DNA from: Spirochaetales bacterium
GTDB lineage: Bacteria > Spirochaetota > Spirochaetia > Sphaerochaetales > Sphaerochaetaceae
Direction of reading: 5' to 3'
Assembly (NCBI GenBank): GCA_018433865.1
Contig: JAHDQJ010000006.1
Location: forward strand, 1-64,000
Length of the DNA stretch: 64,000 nt
Both the position numbers and the translations under genes were made by a program. The notes beneath the pieces are model-generated. The model saw only the letters and a list, made by a program, of their open reading frames with translations, had not been told where the DNA came from and ran no database searches. Below are positions 9,006 through 18,665 of this stretch, in pieces; position 1 is the first letter of the stretch, and the number at the start of each line of letters is the position of its first letter.

Positions 9006-11597
9006 ATGCAATTCGACAAGATGACGGTTAAGCTTCGGGAGGCCGTACAGTCGGCCGACTCGTTGGCGCATGAGTACAAGAATCCGGCGATCGAGAGCGA
9101 ACACCTGCTGCTCGCCCTGCTGAAGCAGAAGGAAGGCTTGATTCCTCCTCTCTTCGACCGGCTCGGTGTTCCCCATGAGATGATCACCCAGAAGACACTG
9201 CAGATGATCGAGCGGTTGCCGAAAGCCTATGGAGCGACCACGCAAGGTTCCCTCTCGCCGAACCTCGCGGAACTGTTGTACGCTGCCGAGAAGCAGGCGT
9301 CAGCGTTCAAGGACGACTATACCAGTGCAGAACATGTGCTGATGGCCTTGCTCGATGACGGTTCGGCGCTCTGTGGCATGCTGAAAGCGCAAGGGATCAC
9401 CAAGGATGCGGTACTGAAGGCCTTGCAGTTGGTCCGCGGCAACAATCGCATCACCGATGAGAATCCGGAGGAACGGTACCAATCCCTCGAAAAGTATTGC
9501 AAGGACATGACCGCTCTGGCCCGCCAGCAGAAGCTCGACCCCGTGATCGGACGGGACGAGGAGATCCGTCGTGTCATGCAGGTCCTCTCGCGGCGGACCA
9601 AGAACAATCCGGTCCTCATTGGCGAACCGGGTGTGGGCAAGACTGCCATCGTCGAAGGCCTTGCCCAGCGGATCGTCTCGAAGGATGTCCCCGAGTCGCT
9701 CGTCTCCAAGCGCCTGCTCGCACTGGACCTCGGTGCGTTGATCGCAGGGGCGAAATTCCGGGGAGAGTTCGAAGAGCGGCTGAAGGCGGTGATCAACGAA
9801 GTCATAGCCTCCGAGGGTCAGATCATCCTCTTCATCGATGAGTTGCATACATTGGTCGGGGCGGGAGCTGCCGAGGGCTCCACCGATGCCTCCAACCTGC
9901 TGAAACCCGCGTTGGCCCGCGGAGAGCTGCGAGCGGTGGGGGCGACGACCCTGGACGAGTATCGAAAGCACATCGAGGCGGACAAGGCCCTTGAGCGACG
10001 GTTCCAACCTGTGTATACGAAAGAACCGAGCGTGGAGGATACCATAGCGATCCTCAGGGGATTGAAGGAGCGGTATGAGGTGCACCATGGCGTGCGGATA
10101 CAGGATGAGGCTCTGGTCGCAGCGGCTGTCCTCTCCGATCGGTACATCACCGCCCGGTTCCTTCCCGACAAGGCGATAGATCTGGTCGATGAGGCCGCGA
10201 GCCAGCTGAAGATGGAGATCGAGAGCCAACCGATCGAATTGGATGCGATCGAGAGGAAGATCCTCCAGCTGAACATCGAATCGCAGGCGCTTTCACGGGA
10301 GACTGACAAGAACTCACTGAAACGATTGGACAAGATCAAGGCGGAGCTTGCAGAACTGAATGCATCCCGGGACAGCCTGCACCTGCAGTGGACGAATGAG
10401 AAAGAGGCGATTGCCTCCATCCGGGAGAAGAAGGCCCGGCTCGAACAACTGAAGAACGAGGAAGTGCAGAGCGAGCGATCGGGGAGTCTGGCCCGTGCTG
10501 CCGAGATCAAGCACGGACTGATACCCTCGCTCATGAAAGAGATTGCCTTGCAAAGCGAGTCGCTCGAGAAGGTACAGGACGGCAAGCGCCTGTTGCGCGA
10601 AGAGGTCTCCGACGATGATATCGCCAGGATAGTCTCGAACTGGACGGGAATCCCGGTCGCGAAGATGCTTTCATCGGAGATGGACAAGTACATGCGTCTC
10701 GAGAACATCCTTTCCGAGCGTGTCATCGGACAGGATGAGGCGATCAGGGCTGTCAGTGATGCGATCAGGAGGAACAAGACGGGAATCGGTGATGAACGCA
10801 GGCCGTTGGGTTCCTTCCTCTTCGCCGGGCCGACCGGAGTCGGGAAGACGGAACTCGCAAAGGTCCTTGCCTCCTTCCTTTTTGACGACGAGAAGGCCCT
10901 GACCCGGATCGACATGAGTGAATACATGGAGAAATTCTCGGTCAGCCGGCTCATCGGAGCTCCTCCCGGGTATGTCGGGTACGATCAGGGGGGGCAGTTG
11001 ACCGAGGTGGTACGAAGGAGACCGTATTCGGTCATCCTTTTCGATGAGATCGAAAAAGCACATCCCGATGTATTCAACATCCTGCTGCAGGTGCTCGACG
11101 ATGGAAGGCTCACCGACGGACAGGGCAGGATCGTGGACTTCACGAATACCATCGTCATCATGACGAGCAATCTCGGAAGCGAACTTCTGTTGCAGGCCCG
11201 TACGTTCGAGGATGCCAGAACGGCGGTCGGTCAGGTCATCGCGAAGGCGTTCAAGCCGGAATTCATCAACAGGATCGACGAGATCATCGTCTTCCACCGT
11301 CTGGAGAAGGAGCATATCCGGAGGATCGTCGGATTGCAATTGAACCTGTTGGCCCAGAGGCTCGCGAAGCGAAACATCGGACTCGAATTCTCCGATGCGG
11401 AACTCGACCTGGTGGCAGATGCGGGATACAGTCCCGACTTCGGTGCCCGCCCGATCAAGCGGGCGATCCAGAACCTCGTGGAGAATCCGCTCGCGAAGCG
11501 ATTGCTCGCCAGGGATTTCATCGAGGGCGATACGGTGGTGCTCACGCGTCAGGGTGATGGTTCGATCGATTTGGTCCGGAAGCAGCAGAAGAACTGA
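9006..11597 (+). CDS. clpB: ATP-dependent disaggregase ClpB
   Basis: An 863-residue Hsp100 chaperone that pulls polypeptides out of aggregates together with DnaK/DnaJ/GrpE, all of which are encoded later in this window. It has a Clp N domain (about 1-145), first AAA+ module with Walker A GEPGVGKT at 206-213, a coiled-coil middle domain (about 410-525, required for disaggregation and absent from ClpA), and a second AAA+ module with GPTGVGKT at 608-615. Length is standard. Its last 56 nt overlap the 3' end of the convergent MobA-like gene. Confidence 0.97.
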   Translation: MQFDKMTVKLREAVQSADSLAHEYKNPAIESEHLLLALLKQKEGLIPPLFDRLGVPHEMITQKTLQMIERLPKAYGATTQGSLSPNLAELLYAAEKQASAFKDDYTSAEHVLMALLDDGSALCGMLKAQGITKDAVLKALQLVRGNNRITDENPEERYQSLEKYCKDMTALARQQKLDPVIGRDEEIRRVMQVLSRRTKNNPVLIGEPGVGKTAIVEGLAQRIVSKDVPESLVSKRLLALDLGALIAGAKFRGEFEERLKAVINEVIASEGQIILFIDELHTLVGAGAAEGSTDASNLLKPALARGELRAVGATTLDEYRKHIEADKALERRFQPVYTKEPSVEDTIAILRGLKERYEVHHGVRIQDEALVAAAVLSDRYITARFLPDKAIDLVDEAASQLKMEIESQPIELDAIERKILQLNIESQALSRETDKNSLKRLDKIKAELAELNASRDSLHLQWTNEKEAIASIREKKARLEQLKNEEVQSERSGSLARAAEIKHGLIPSLMKEIALQSESLEKVQDGKRLLREEVSDDDIARIVSNWTGIPVAKMLSSEMDKYMRLENILSERVIGQDEAIRAVSDAIRRNKTGIGDERRPLGSFLFAGPTGVGKTELAKVLASFLFDDEKALTRIDMSEYMEKFSVSRLIGAPPGYVGYDQGGQLTEVVRRRPYSVILFDEIEKAHPDVFNILLQVLDDGRLTDGQGRIVDFTNTIVIMTSNLGSELLLQARTFEDARTAVGQVIAKAFKPEFINRIDEIIVFHRLEKEHIRRIVGLQLNLLAQRLAKRNIGLEFSDAELDLVADAGYSPDFGARPIKRAIQNLVENPLAKRLLARDFIEGDTVVLTRQGDGSIDLVRKQQKN

Positions 11598-12165
11598 GGA
11601 GTTTCCGGTAAGCCTCGGGAGTATCGATATCGGTGGTCCACGCCGGATCATCGCTATCGTACCTGAGGACGTCCCTGGTCGCGAGTATGTATCTCATCGT
11701 GTCCGAAAGAGGTGCTGAGGTGATGATGCTCCTCAGCACCGCACTGCAGAGCACGGGATGTCCCGGTATGCCGTCGCAGTACGGCCTTACGGCCTCATGT
11801 CCGCCCAACAGGTCGAGCAGCGTACGATAGTGTCCCCCGGTGACCAATGGCGCATCCGCCATCGAGATGCAGAAAGCATCGCAGTCCCCAAGAGCCTCCA
11901 CGCCGAGAATGGTCGAGGAAAACTGGCCGCGCTCCGGATGTGGATTGTGCACGAACACCAAGCGGTCGGACTTAAGTCCCGCGAGTCCTGTGATCGCCAA
12001 GCCAAGTTGCTCCCGGTACCATCCGGTGACCACTATGACCCGATCCGAGACTGAGAGCGCCGCTTCGAGCGCGTGGAGTGCGAGGATCTTCCCTTGGTAC
12101 GGCAACAGGAGTTTCGGTTCTCCCATCCTTGCGGACTGGCCGGCAGCGAGCAATACGGTCTCCAT
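11542..12165 (-). CDS. MobA-like (MocA-type) nucleotidyltransferase
   Basis: About 207 residues with the NTP-transferase signature [19 protein letters not shown] at the N terminus, and DAPL about 100 residues in. Relatives attach CMP or GMP to molybdopterin, or activate sugars. No molybdenum-cofactor or xanthine-dehydrogenase genes are adjacent, so the substrate is unknown. The start METVLLAAG at 12165 fits the family, but it has no clear ribosome-binding site. An in-frame ATG at 12201 does have a GGAG about 9 nt upstream and may be the true start, adding 12 residues. The C terminus overlaps clpB. Confidence 0.75.
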   Translation of the reverse strand: METVLLAAGQSARMGEPKLLLPYQGKILALHALEAALSVSDRVIVVTGWYREQLGLAITGLAGLKSDRLVFVHNPHPERGQFSSTILGVEALGDCDAFCISMADAPLVTGGHYRTLLDLLGGHEAVRPYCDGIPGHPVLCSAVLRSIITSAPLSDTMRYILATRDVLRYDSDDPAWTTDIDTPEAYRKLLSSSAASGPNRSNHHPDA

Positions 12166-12183
12166 GTGGGCACGGTACCATGA

Positions 12184-12212
12184 TTGCCAAAATATTGCCA
12201 TCCGATTATACT
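12184..12212 (+). promoter_or_regulatory. promoter of the DUF554 gene
   Basis: TTGCCA (12184-12189), exactly 17 bp, TATACT (12207-12212). The ATG of the gene begins only 8 nt after the -10, so transcription would start at or next to the start codon. Confidence 0.55.
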
Positions 12213-12219
12213 CCGTGCC

Positions 12220-12954
12220 ATGATTGCCACGTATATAAACAGCCTCGCGATACTGTTGGGTTCCCTCTTGGGACTTCTTGTCGGCTCCCGGCTCAAGGAA
12301 CAATTCAAGGAGGTGGTGTTCGCCTCCTCGGGTCTGGTCACGTTGGTCATCGGCGTGCAGATGGCTCTTATGACCCGCAACTTCCTGATCCTGTTGTTCT
12401 CGGTCGTGATCGGCGGTTTCATCGGATACCTGCTCGGTATCGAGAACGGTATCCTCAAGCTTGGGGACTGGATGGAGAGAAAGACCTCCAGGGCCGGTCG
12501 TACGGTCGATCACGCTTCCGGGGCCTCAGCGTTCGCGCGCGGATTCCTCAACTCATCGGTATTGTTCTGCTCAGGTGCGATGGCTGTCTTGGGTTCGATC
12601 GCCGCGGGAACCAAGGGCGATTATACGTTGATCCTGATCAAATCGGTGATGGACGGGAGCATGGCCATCATCTTCGCGGCGGCATACGGACCGGGAGTGA
12701 TAGCCTCGGCGGCGGTGGTGTTGCTCTACCAAGGATTCTTCACGCTCGCAGGCGGATGGATCTCCCCCTTGGTCGGAGAGGCAGGATTGAACGAACTCTC
12801 GGCTGCAGGAGGCATTCTCTTGCTGATGATCGGATTCGGGTTGATCCAGGTGAAACAGTTCAAGACGGGAAACTTCCTGCCTGCGTTGATCCTTGCACCG
12901 ATCTTCAGCGCCTTGGGGTCTTCCCTCGGTACCCTGATGCCGTTCCTCGGATAA
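12220..12954 (+). CDS. DUF554 family membrane protein
   Basis: A 244-residue hydrophobic protein with about seven membrane segments, matching the DUF554 family (YdfK-like). Recognisable stretches are TYINSLAILLGSLLGLLVG at the N terminus, then FARGFLNSSVLFCSGAMAVL and KSVMDGSMAIIFAA. Function is unknown; a transport role has been suggested for relatives. The ATG at 12220 has no ribosome-binding site and lies at the predicted transcription start, so the mRNA may be leaderless. A hairpin shared with glgP follows the stop. Confidence 0.85.
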   Translation: MIATYINSLAILLGSLLGLLVGSRLKEQFKEVVFASSGLVTLVIGVQMALMTRNFLILLFSVVIGGFIGYLLGIENGILKLGDWMERKTSRAGRTVDHASGASAFARGFLNSSVLFCSGAMAVLGSIAAGTKGDYTLILIKSVMDGSMAIIFAAAYGPGVIASAAVVLLYQGFFTLAGGWISPLVGEAGLNELSAAGGILLLMIGFGLIQVKQFKTGNFLPALILAPIFSALGSSLGTLMPFLG

Positions 12955-12958
12955 GAAA

Positions 12959-12987
12959 ACGGGGAACAGCCTTCACTGTCCCCCGTC
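12959..12987 (-). terminator. terminator of glgP (possibly bidirectional)
   Basis: ACGGGGAACAG (12959-12969), loop CCTTCA, CTGTCCCCCGT (12976-12986): an 11-bp stem with one mismatch. Read on the minus strand it is followed by TTTTCTTAT, so it terminates glgP. On the plus strand it lacks a T tract but may still slow polymerase leaving the DUF554 gene. Confidence 0.7.
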
Positions 12988-13006
12988 ATCCATTCCGGCT
13001 TCAGCC

Positions 13007-15511
13007 TTACTGCTTGCGAGCGCTGCGCAAGGTCGAACTTGCCGACTCGTCACGATCGATCGGACAACGGCGAGTCTTCCAGATATCGTTCGCATACTCC
13101 ATGATGGTGCGGTCGCTGGAGAACTTTCCAGAGGCGGCAATGTTCAGGATCGCCTTTCGTGCCCATGCGTCACGATTGTTCGCGTACAGGAACGTCGCCT
13201 CGTCATGCGCATCCGCATAGCTGCGCAGGTCTGCGAAGTGGAAATACTTGTCCTCGTCGAGCAATGCCTTGCGAAGCGGGTCGAAAATGTTCGGCTCCAT
13301 CACATTGAAGTACCCTGAGAGGAACAGTTCCATCACCTTCCTGATCTCGGGGTCCCTGGCTATCCAATCATACGGATCGTAGTCGGCCCGCATCCTCTCG
13401 ATCTCATCGGCCGAGTGGCCGAAGATGAACATATGCTCGCGTCCCACCTCTTCCGCCATCTCCACCGTCGCGCCGTCCATGGTCCCGATCGTCAGTGCTC
13501 CGTTGCACATGAATTTCATGTTGCCGGTTCCCGAGGCCTCGAAACCCGCCGTCGAGATCTGCTCCGAGAGGTCGGTCGCCGGGATGAGCCGCTCGGCCAT
13601 GGTCACCCGGTAGTTCGGCAGGAAGTGGACGGAGAGGAGCCCATTGATGGAAGTGTCGTTGTTGATGGTGCGGGCAATGTTGTTGATGAGCTTGATGATC
13701 AGCTTTGCGTTCACATACCCGGGAGCGGCCTTTCCTCCGAAGAGGAATGTCGTGGGCGGGAAGTCCTGGATGCGGCCATCCTTGATCCTCTGGTAGAGAA
13801 GGATGATGTTCAGCGCATTGAGCAACTGTCTCTTGTATTCATGGATTCTCTTGACCTGGACATCGAACATCGTGTTCGGATCGAGGATGATCTGGCAATC
13901 CCGCTTGATGAACGAGACGGCCTGTTCCTTCGCCTTCTGCTTGATGGTAAGGAAGTCGGTCCTGAAGGACGCATCATCTGCGAACGGTTCGAGATCCCTG
14001 ATCCTTCCGTAATCGGTGATCCATCCATCACCGATCGCCTCCGATATCTTCGCCGCGAGCAGCGGATTGGAGTCCAGCAGCCAACGTCTCTGCGTGATCC
14101 CGTTGGTCTTGTTGTTGAAACGGGAGGGGAAGACGATGGCAAATTCGGGGAACATCCGCTCGGTGAGCAGTCTGGAATGGAGCGCAGCCACACCGTTGGT
14201 CGAGTGGCTTCCCACGATGGAGAGGTTCGCCATGCGGACCTGCTTCGGTGTGGTCTCCTCCACGATGCTCAGCCGGCTGATTGCCTCCGGGTGCAACGGG
14301 AAGAATGATACCGCATGCTGGAGGAACCGGTGGTTGATCTCATAAATGATCTGCAGGTGCCTGGGGAGGATCGACTCAAGCATCGGAAGCGGCCACTTCT
14401 CCAAGGCTTCGGGCATCAGGGTATGGTTCGTGTATCCCATGGTCCGTACCGTGATGTCCCACGCTTGTTCCCACTCGAGTTGTTCCACATCCAACAGGAT
14501 TCGCATCAGCTCGGGAATTGCGAGCGAAGGGTGTGTGTCGTTCAGCTGGATGGCAGCGAACTCCGGCAGCTTGTTCCACGGTGCGGATTGCCGCTTGAAC
14601 CTCCTGATGATGTCAGCCAAGGAGCAGGCGACGAAGAAATACTGCTGCTTGAGCCGAAGTTCCTTGCCCATGTAGAGGGTATCGTTGGGATACAGGACCT
14701 GGCTGAGATTCTCCGCAAGGATCTTGGAACGGACGGATTCGACGTAGTCTCCCTCGTTGAACTCCTGGAAGTTGAACTCCTCGGTTGCCCGTGCACTCCA
14801 CAGCCTGAGGGTATTCACGGTCCTTCCGCCATAACCGACGATCGGCATGTCGTAGGCGACGCCTTGGACTTGCTCGGCGCTTACCCATTTGTATTGGTCG
14901 CGCCCTCCCTCGCGGATCACCCGCACCTCGCCTCCGAATCCGACGGTGACGTTGATGTCCTCCCTGGGGATTTCCCAGGGATTGCCGTGTCGGAGCCAGT
15001 TGTCGGGTTGTTCGGTTTGCCATCCGTTCTTCACTTGCTGCTTGAAGATGCCATAGTTGTAGCGGATACCATATCCATGGGAGGGAATGTCGAGTGTCGC
15101 GAGCGAATCGAGGAAGCATGCGGCGAGTCTGCCCAGCCCTCCGTTTCCCAGCCCTGCGTCGGGTTCGACCTCGACGAGCTCCTCATATGCATATCCCAGG
15201 CTTGCCATGGCAGTCTTCACCTGATCGGCGAGCCCAAGGTTGATGACGTTGTTGGTCATCGCACGTCCCATCAGGAACTCAAGGGAGAGATAATAGACAC
15301 GCTTTGCCTTGGCTCCCCGTTGTGTCTTCCTTGACTGGTGCCATTGATGGATGATCCGATCCCGGATCGCGAGGGCGAGGGCGGTGTAGCGGGTCACGTC
15401 GGTATTATGGAATTCGTCCGAATCGAGAGAATATTTCAAATGTTCGGCAAAATCGAGTGCGATCGCTTCCTTTGCCGGGCTGAACCTGGTATCTTGGTTC
15501 TTGGTTCCCAT
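13007..15511 (-). CDS. glgP: glycogen/maltodextrin phosphorylase
   Basis: An 834-residue GT35 phosphorylase that releases glucose 1-phosphate from alpha-1,4-glucans. Seen: GNGGLGRLAACFLDS near the N terminus, KRIHEYKRQLLN in the C-terminal half, and the pyridoxal-phosphate lysine in GTGNMKF (Lys666). The frame is open further upstream, but the ATG at 15511 follows AAAGGAG by 5 nt and begins the family homology. Transcribed alone from the promoter at 15554-15582. No other glycogen gene is nearby. Confidence 0.96.
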   Translation of the reverse strand: MGTKNQDTRFSPAKEAIALDFAEHLKYSLDSDEFHNTDVTRYTALALAIRDRIIHQWHQSRKTQRGAKAKRVYYLSLEFLMGRAMTNNVINLGLADQVKTAMASLGYAYEELVEVEPDAGLGNGGLGRLAACFLDSLATLDIPSHGYGIRYNYGIFKQQVKNGWQTEQPDNWLRHGNPWEIPREDINVTVGFGGEVRVIREGGRDQYKWVSAEQVQGVAYDMPIVGYGGRTVNTLRLWSARATEEFNFQEFNEGDYVESVRSKILAENLSQVLYPNDTLYMGKELRLKQQYFFVACSLADIIRRFKRQSAPWNKLPEFAAIQLNDTHPSLAIPELMRILLDVEQLEWEQAWDITVRTMGYTNHTLMPEALEKWPLPMLESILPRHLQIIYEINHRFLQHAVSFFPLHPEAISRLSIVEETTPKQVRMANLSIVGSHSTNGVAALHSRLLTERMFPEFAIVFPSRFNNKTNGITQRRWLLDSNPLLAAKISEAIGDGWITDYGRIRDLEPFADDASFRTDFLTIKQKAKEQAVSFIKRDCQIILDPNTMFDVQVKRIHEYKRQLLNALNIILLYQRIKDGRIQDFPPTTFLFGGKAAPGYVNAKLIIKLINNIARTINNDTSINGLLSVHFLPNYRVTMAERLIPATDLSEQISTAGFEASGTGNMKFMCNGALTIGTMDGATVEMAEEVGREHMFIFGHSADEIERMRADYDPYDWIARDPEIRKVMELFLSGYFNVMEPNIFDPLRKALLDEDKYFHFADLRSYADAHDEATFLYANNRDAWARKAILNIAASGKFSSDRTIMEYANDIWKTRRCPIDRDESASSTLRSARKQ

Positions 15512-15553
15512 AGTGCTCCTTTGGCGATCCTTGCGCAGACCGCATCTGGCGAC

Positions 15554-15582
15554 ATAGTAACTGAATACCAAGACAGAATCAA
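15554..15582 (-). promoter_or_regulatory. promoter of glgP
   Basis: On the minus strand: TTGATT (complement of 15577-15582), 17 bp, TACTAT (complement of 15554-15559), about 40 nt before the glgP start. Confidence 0.5.
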
Positions 15583-15643
15583 CCTTGGTGGGCGACAGGG
15601 GGCTTCCACTCCGGTGGTTTTGGCGATAGTTCGCCGTTTGATA

Positions 15644-15672
15644 TTGACAAAAAAGATGTGATTTGCTACGTT
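15644..15672 (+). promoter_or_regulatory. promoter of the tRNA-Thr/rpmG/secE/nusG unit
   Basis: Perfect -35 TTGACA (15644-15649), 17 bp, TACGTT (15667-15672). The predicted start is about 50 nt before tRNA-Thr. A second TTGACA (15671-15676) overlaps the -10 but has no matching -10 of its own. Confidence 0.5.
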
Positions 15673-15729
15673 GACAGCTGCTCGACCGCGGGACGGAGTC
15701 GATTCGTCCCTATGGGGTCATGTTGATTC

Positions 15730-15802
15730 GCCCTTGTAGCTCAGTTGGCAGAGCACCACCATGGTAAGGTGGGGGTCATCGGTTCAAATCCGATCGAGGG
15801 CT
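15730..15802 (+). tRNA. tRNA-Thr (anticodon GGT)
   Basis: A 73-nt cloverleaf. The acceptor stem pairs GCCCTTG with CGAGGGC, the anticodon arm is CCACC-ATGGTAA-GGTGG (anticodon GGT), and the T arm contains GGTTCAAATCC. The discriminator is T; CCA is not encoded. Eight T residues follow, which may let some transcripts end here. Confidence 0.95.
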
Positions 15803-15848
15803 TTTTTTTCGAGAAGCGGCGCCGGTCTTTCCGGCAAGGAGTTTTAAG

Positions 15849-16028
15849 ATGGCTAGCAACAAGAAGAAGGGGCCGGTTGAAAAAATCGCCTTGCAGTGCA
15901 CCGAGTGCAAGCAGAAAAACTATACTACAGAGAAGAATCGCCGGAATACTCCGGGAAAGCTTGAGCTGAACAAGTTCTGTCCGTTCGAGAGAAAGCACAC
16001 CCTTCATCGCGAGACGAAGATCAAATAG
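15849..16028 (+). CDS. rpmG: 50S ribosomal protein L33
   Basis: A 59-residue protein of the large subunit. Recognised from [20 protein letters not shown] and the C-terminal [13 protein letters not shown]33 exists in a zinc form with two CxxC pairs; here the first pair is intact (C17, C20) but the second is C44 and Glu47, so one ligand is lost. AAGGAG lies about 12 nt before the ATG. It sits between tRNA-Thr and tRNA-Trp, the common order in front of secE. Confidence 0.93.
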   Translation: MASNKKKGPVEKIALQCTECKQKNYTTEKNRRNTPGKLELNKFCPFERKHTLHRETKIK

Positions 16029-16055
16029 CCTTTAGGGGCGTTCCGGGTGGTGAAC

Positions 16056-16129
16056 AGGCCAGTAGCTCCAATGGCTAGAGCGCTGGTCTCCAAAACCAGA
16101 TGTTGTAGGTTCGAGTCCTACCTGGCCTG
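16056..16129 (+). tRNA. tRNA-Trp (anticodon CCA)
   Basis: A 74-nt cloverleaf. The acceptor stem pairs AGGCCAG with CTGGCCT, the anticodon arm is CTGGT-CTCCAAA-ACCAG, and the T arm contains GGTTCGAGTCC. The discriminator is G, as usual for tRNA-Trp. CCA is not encoded. Confidence 0.96.
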
Positions 16130-16156
16130 TCCGCTTCCCGTGCAAGGAGTTGGTTG

Positions 16157-16336
16157 ATGAAGAAGTTGATCCGATATTTCAAGGAATCCCACATGGAGCT
16201 CAAGAAGGTGGTCTGGCCCACCCGTGATGAAGTCGTAGCTTCCACGAAGATAGTCCTTGTTTCCACGGCAATCTTTGCTTTGGTCCTCGGTCTGGTCGAT
16301 TTCCTGCTCGTGCAGGGTGTCGATCTGATTTTCTAG
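16157..16336 (+). CDS. secE: preprotein translocase subunit SecE
   Basis: A 59-residue, single-spanning subunit that clamps SecY in the inner membrane. The amphipathic part ESHMELKKVVWPTRDEV is conserved and is followed by one hydrophobic helix (about residues 31-52). The ATG at 16157 is preferred over the TTG one codon earlier because AAGGAG lies 7 nt before it. It lies 8 nt upstream of nusG, the standard secE-nusG pair. Confidence 0.95.
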   Translation: MKKLIRYFKESHMELKKVVWPTRDEVVASTKIVLVSTAIFALVLGLVDFLLVQGVDLIF

Positions 16337-16344
16337 GAGAGGAC

Positions 16345-16902
16345 ATGGCAAAAGGCTGGTATGTGGTACATACCTATTCAGGGTATGAGAACAAGATCGA
16401 GAAGACCATCCGCAAGATCATGGAGAGCGATCCGCAGTTCAGCGAGGTCGTTTCCGACGTGAAGGTTCCGACGGAAGAGGTCATCGAGGTCAAGGACGGA
16501 GTGAAGAAGACCGTCAAGCGAAAGATTCTTCCCAGCTACATCTTGGTTCAAATGGATCTTCCCGAGTATCAGTGGGAGTTTTTCTGCTCCCAGATCAAGC
16601 GCATCCAGGGTGTCACCGGATTCGTGGGTTCACTCGAAGGGCGCAAGCCAACCCCGCTTTCGAGCGAGGAGTTGAAGGGCATCCTCCAGAAGACCGGCGA
16701 GATCAAATCCGAAAAGGTGCTCAGGCCGAAGCAGTCCTTCAGCCAGGGCGAACATGTGAAGATCATCGAGGGTCCGTTCGAATCGTTCACCGGTACTATC
16801 GAAGAGGTGAACCTGGAGAAGGGCAAGTTGCGGGTGCTCGTCGGCATCTTCGGCAGGTCCACTCCCGTTGAAGTCGATTTCCTTCAGGTCGAGAAAATCT
16901 GA
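16345..16902 (+). CDS. nusG: transcription termination/antitermination protein NusG
   Basis: A 185-residue elongation factor that binds RNA polymerase and links it to Rho or to the ribosome. The NGN domain starts at once (KGWYVVHTYSGYENKI) and contains RKILPSYILVQMDL. The C-terminal KOW domain contains GEHVKIIEGPFESFTGTI. Length and layout are ordinary. GGAGAGG precedes the ATG. Confidence 0.97.
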   Translation: MAKGWYVVHTYSGYENKIEKTIRKIMESDPQFSEVVSDVKVPTEEVIEVKDGVKKTVKRKILPSYILVQMDLPEYQWEFFCSQIKRIQGVTGFVGSLEGRKPTPLSSEELKGILQKTGEIKSEKVLRPKQSFSQGEHVKIIEGPFESFTGTIEEVNLEKGKLRVLVGIFGRSTPVEVDFLQVEKI

Positions 16903-17033
16903 TTTTCCCGTCCTGATACGTTTTTTCACATACTCCCCACCGGTGTATGCCGGTAGGTGGGAGCCTCTTCGTTGAAGGGGCGTCAATACCAGCGCGGAGC
17001 ACGCAACAGTGCTTACGCGTAAGGAGAAACATC
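16903..17033 (+). promoter_or_regulatory. leader of rplKA, candidate L1 autoregulatory site
   Basis: A 131-nt leader with several foldable parts. First is a short CGT/ACG stem followed by six T residues (a weak terminator after nusG). Next comes ACCGG-TGTATG-CCGGT (16939-16954), flanked by CTCCC/GGGAG. Close to the start codon are AGCAC-GCAACA-GTGCT (16998-17013) and the palindrome TTACGCGTAA, abutting the AAGGAG ribosome-binding site. In many bacteria ribosomal protein L1 represses rplKA by binding such a leader; whether this one carries the L1 motif is inference. Confidence 0.35.
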
Positions 17034-17465
17034 ATGGCTAAGAAGAAGGTGACTGCAATCATCAAGTTGCAGTGCCCGGCCCAAAAGGCCACGCCAGCGC
17101 CCCCGGTAGGACCCGCTCTCGGGCCTCACGGTGTCAGCGCACCCCAGTTTGTCCAGCAGTTCAATGAGAAGACCAAGAGCTTTGAACCTGGACTCATCAT
17201 TCCTGTGGTTGTCACAGTATATGCGGACCGTACGTTCACATTCATTCTCAAGACCCCGCCCGCCGCGGTCCTGATCAAGAAGGCATGTGGTATCGCCAGC
17301 GGTTCGGGTGTTCCCCACACACAGAAAGTCGCGAAGCTGACGCAATCCCAGCTTACCGAAATCGCCAAGACGAAGCTTCCCGATCTCAATGCAAACGATA
17401 TCGAGGCAGCGAAGAAGACCATCGCCGGCACCGCCAGGAGCATGGGCGTTGAGGTGGAGGCGTAA
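17034..17465 (+). CDS. rplK: 50S ribosomal protein L11
   Basis: A 143-residue protein of the GTPase-associated centre that binds 23S rRNA and contacts EF-G and RelA. Conserved stretches: [20 protein letters not shown] near the N terminus and the end [13 protein letters not shown]. The open frame begins 29 codons earlier, but the ATG at 17034 follows AAGGAG by 7 nt and matches family length. It lies 2 nt before rplA, a conserved pair. Confidence 0.98.
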   Translation: MAKKKVTAIIKLQCPAQKATPAPPVGPALGPHGVSAPQFVQQFNEKTKSFEPGLIIPVVVTVYADRTFTFILKTPPAAVLIKKACGIASGSGVPHTQKVAKLTQSQLTEIAKTKLPDLNANDIEAAKKTIAGTARSMGVEVEA

Positions 17466-17467
17466 CG

Positions 17468-18145
17468 ATGAAACACGGTAAGAAATACTTGGCTGCGTTG
17501 AAGCAGGTCGACCGCACCCAGCAGTACACATTCGAAGATGCAGCAACGATCGTCAAGAAAGTTGCGTTCGCAAAGTTCGACGAGACCGTAGAGATGTCCT
17601 TGAACCTCTCCTTGAAGAAGAGCCAGTCGGTCCGCGACACCGTGGTCCTTCCTCACCAATTCTCTGCGGAGAAGCGCGTGTTGGTCTTCGCCAAGGGCGA
17701 GAAAGCCCAAGAGGCTCTCGATGCAGGCGCCACCTATGTGGGTGATGTCGACTTGGTGGAGAAAATCCGTGGCGGTTGGATGGATTTCGACGTTGCGGTT
17801 GCAACTCCCGACATGATGAAGGATGTCGGTCGTCTCGGACCCATCCTCGGTCGCCGCGGCTTGATGCCCAACCCGAAGACCCAGACGGTCACCTTCGATA
17901 TCAAGGGAGCGCTCGCTGAACTGAAGCAGGGACGTGTCGAGTTCCGTTCCGACAAGACCGGCGTGGTTCACCTTCCTATCGGCAAGGTTTCCATGGATGC
18001 GACCAAGATCGCGGAGAACGCCCGTGTCGTGCTGAACGAGGTCATGAGGAAGAAGCCCAGTGATGCGAAGGGTGATTATCTCAAGAGCATCGCGCTGAGC
18101 TCCACCATGGGCCCCGGCGTCATGGTCAACGTGAGAGAGAACTAG
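17468..18145 (+). CDS. rplA: 50S ribosomal protein L1
   Basis: A 225-residue L1-stalk protein that helps release deacylated tRNA. In other bacteria it also represses translation of its own rplKA mRNA. Recognised by the block [17 protein letters not shown] and the C-terminal [10 protein letters not shown]. It directly follows rplK and is followed by rplJ after 13 nt. Confidence 0.98.
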   Translation: MKHGKKYLAALKQVDRTQQYTFEDAATIVKKVAFAKFDETVEMSLNLSLKKSQSVRDTVVLPHQFSAEKRVLVFAKGEKAQEALDAGATYVGDVDLVEKIRGGWMDFDVAVATPDMMKDVGRLGPILGRRGLMPNPKTQTVTFDIKGALAELKQGRVEFRSDKTGVVHLPIGKVSMDATKIAENARVVLNEVMRKKPSDAKGDYLKSIALSSTMGPGVMVNVREN

Positions 18146-18158
18146 GAGGATTGTGAAA

Positions 18159-18665
18159 ATGGCAGAATATCAGGCCCGAAAGGCACAATACAAGGTGGAT
18201 GCTGTCAAAGAGATGACATCCGAGTTCTCCCAGTATGATGGATTCATCTTTACCGACTACCGCGGAATGACCGTCGAGCAGATCACGGCGCTCCGTTCCC
18301 AGTTGCGGGAGAAGGCATCGGCATACAGGGTGGTCAAGAACCGCTTCGCAAGGATCGTGATGAACGATCTTTCGCACAAGGGAACCGAGGAGACGCTCGT
18401 AGGGCCCACGGCGGTCGCATTGACAAAGGGAGAGGACGCTTCAAACGCGGCTTCGAAGATTCTCTTCGAGTTCGCCAAGAACGCACCGCTCCAAGTGAAG
18501 GGAGCCTATATCGACGGAAAGCTGTTTGACCAAGCCCAGATCGAGGCATACAGCAAGCTTCCGACCAGGCTCGAGTTGATCGCTTCCTTGATGGGTACCA
18601 TGAAGGCACCCCTCTCGAAGCTCGCAAGGACATTGCAGGCAGTTGCCGACGCAAAAGCAAATTAA
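18159..18665 (+). CDS. rplJ: 50S ribosomal protein L10
   Basis: A 168-residue stalk base that carries L7/L12 dimers. The segment FTDYRGMTVEQITALRSQLR, then VVKNRFARI, is typical. A GTG at 18153 is in frame, but the ATG at 18159 sits 9 nt after AGGAGG and is preferred. There is no room for a long L10-binding leader before it; a hairpin lies after the stop instead. Confidence 0.97.
   Translation: MAEYQARKAQYKVDAVKEMTSEFSQYDGFIFTDYRGMTVEQITALRSQLREKASAYRVVKNRFARIVMNDLSHKGTEETLVGPTAVALTKGEDASNAASKILFEFAKNAPLQVKGAYIDGKLFDQAQIEAYSKLPTRLELIASLMGTMKAPLSKLARTLQAVADAKAN

Noticed and set aside
16947-17033. N-terminal extension of rplK by 29 codons
   Set aside because: The extension covers the leader hairpins and ribosome-binding site and has no L11 homology.
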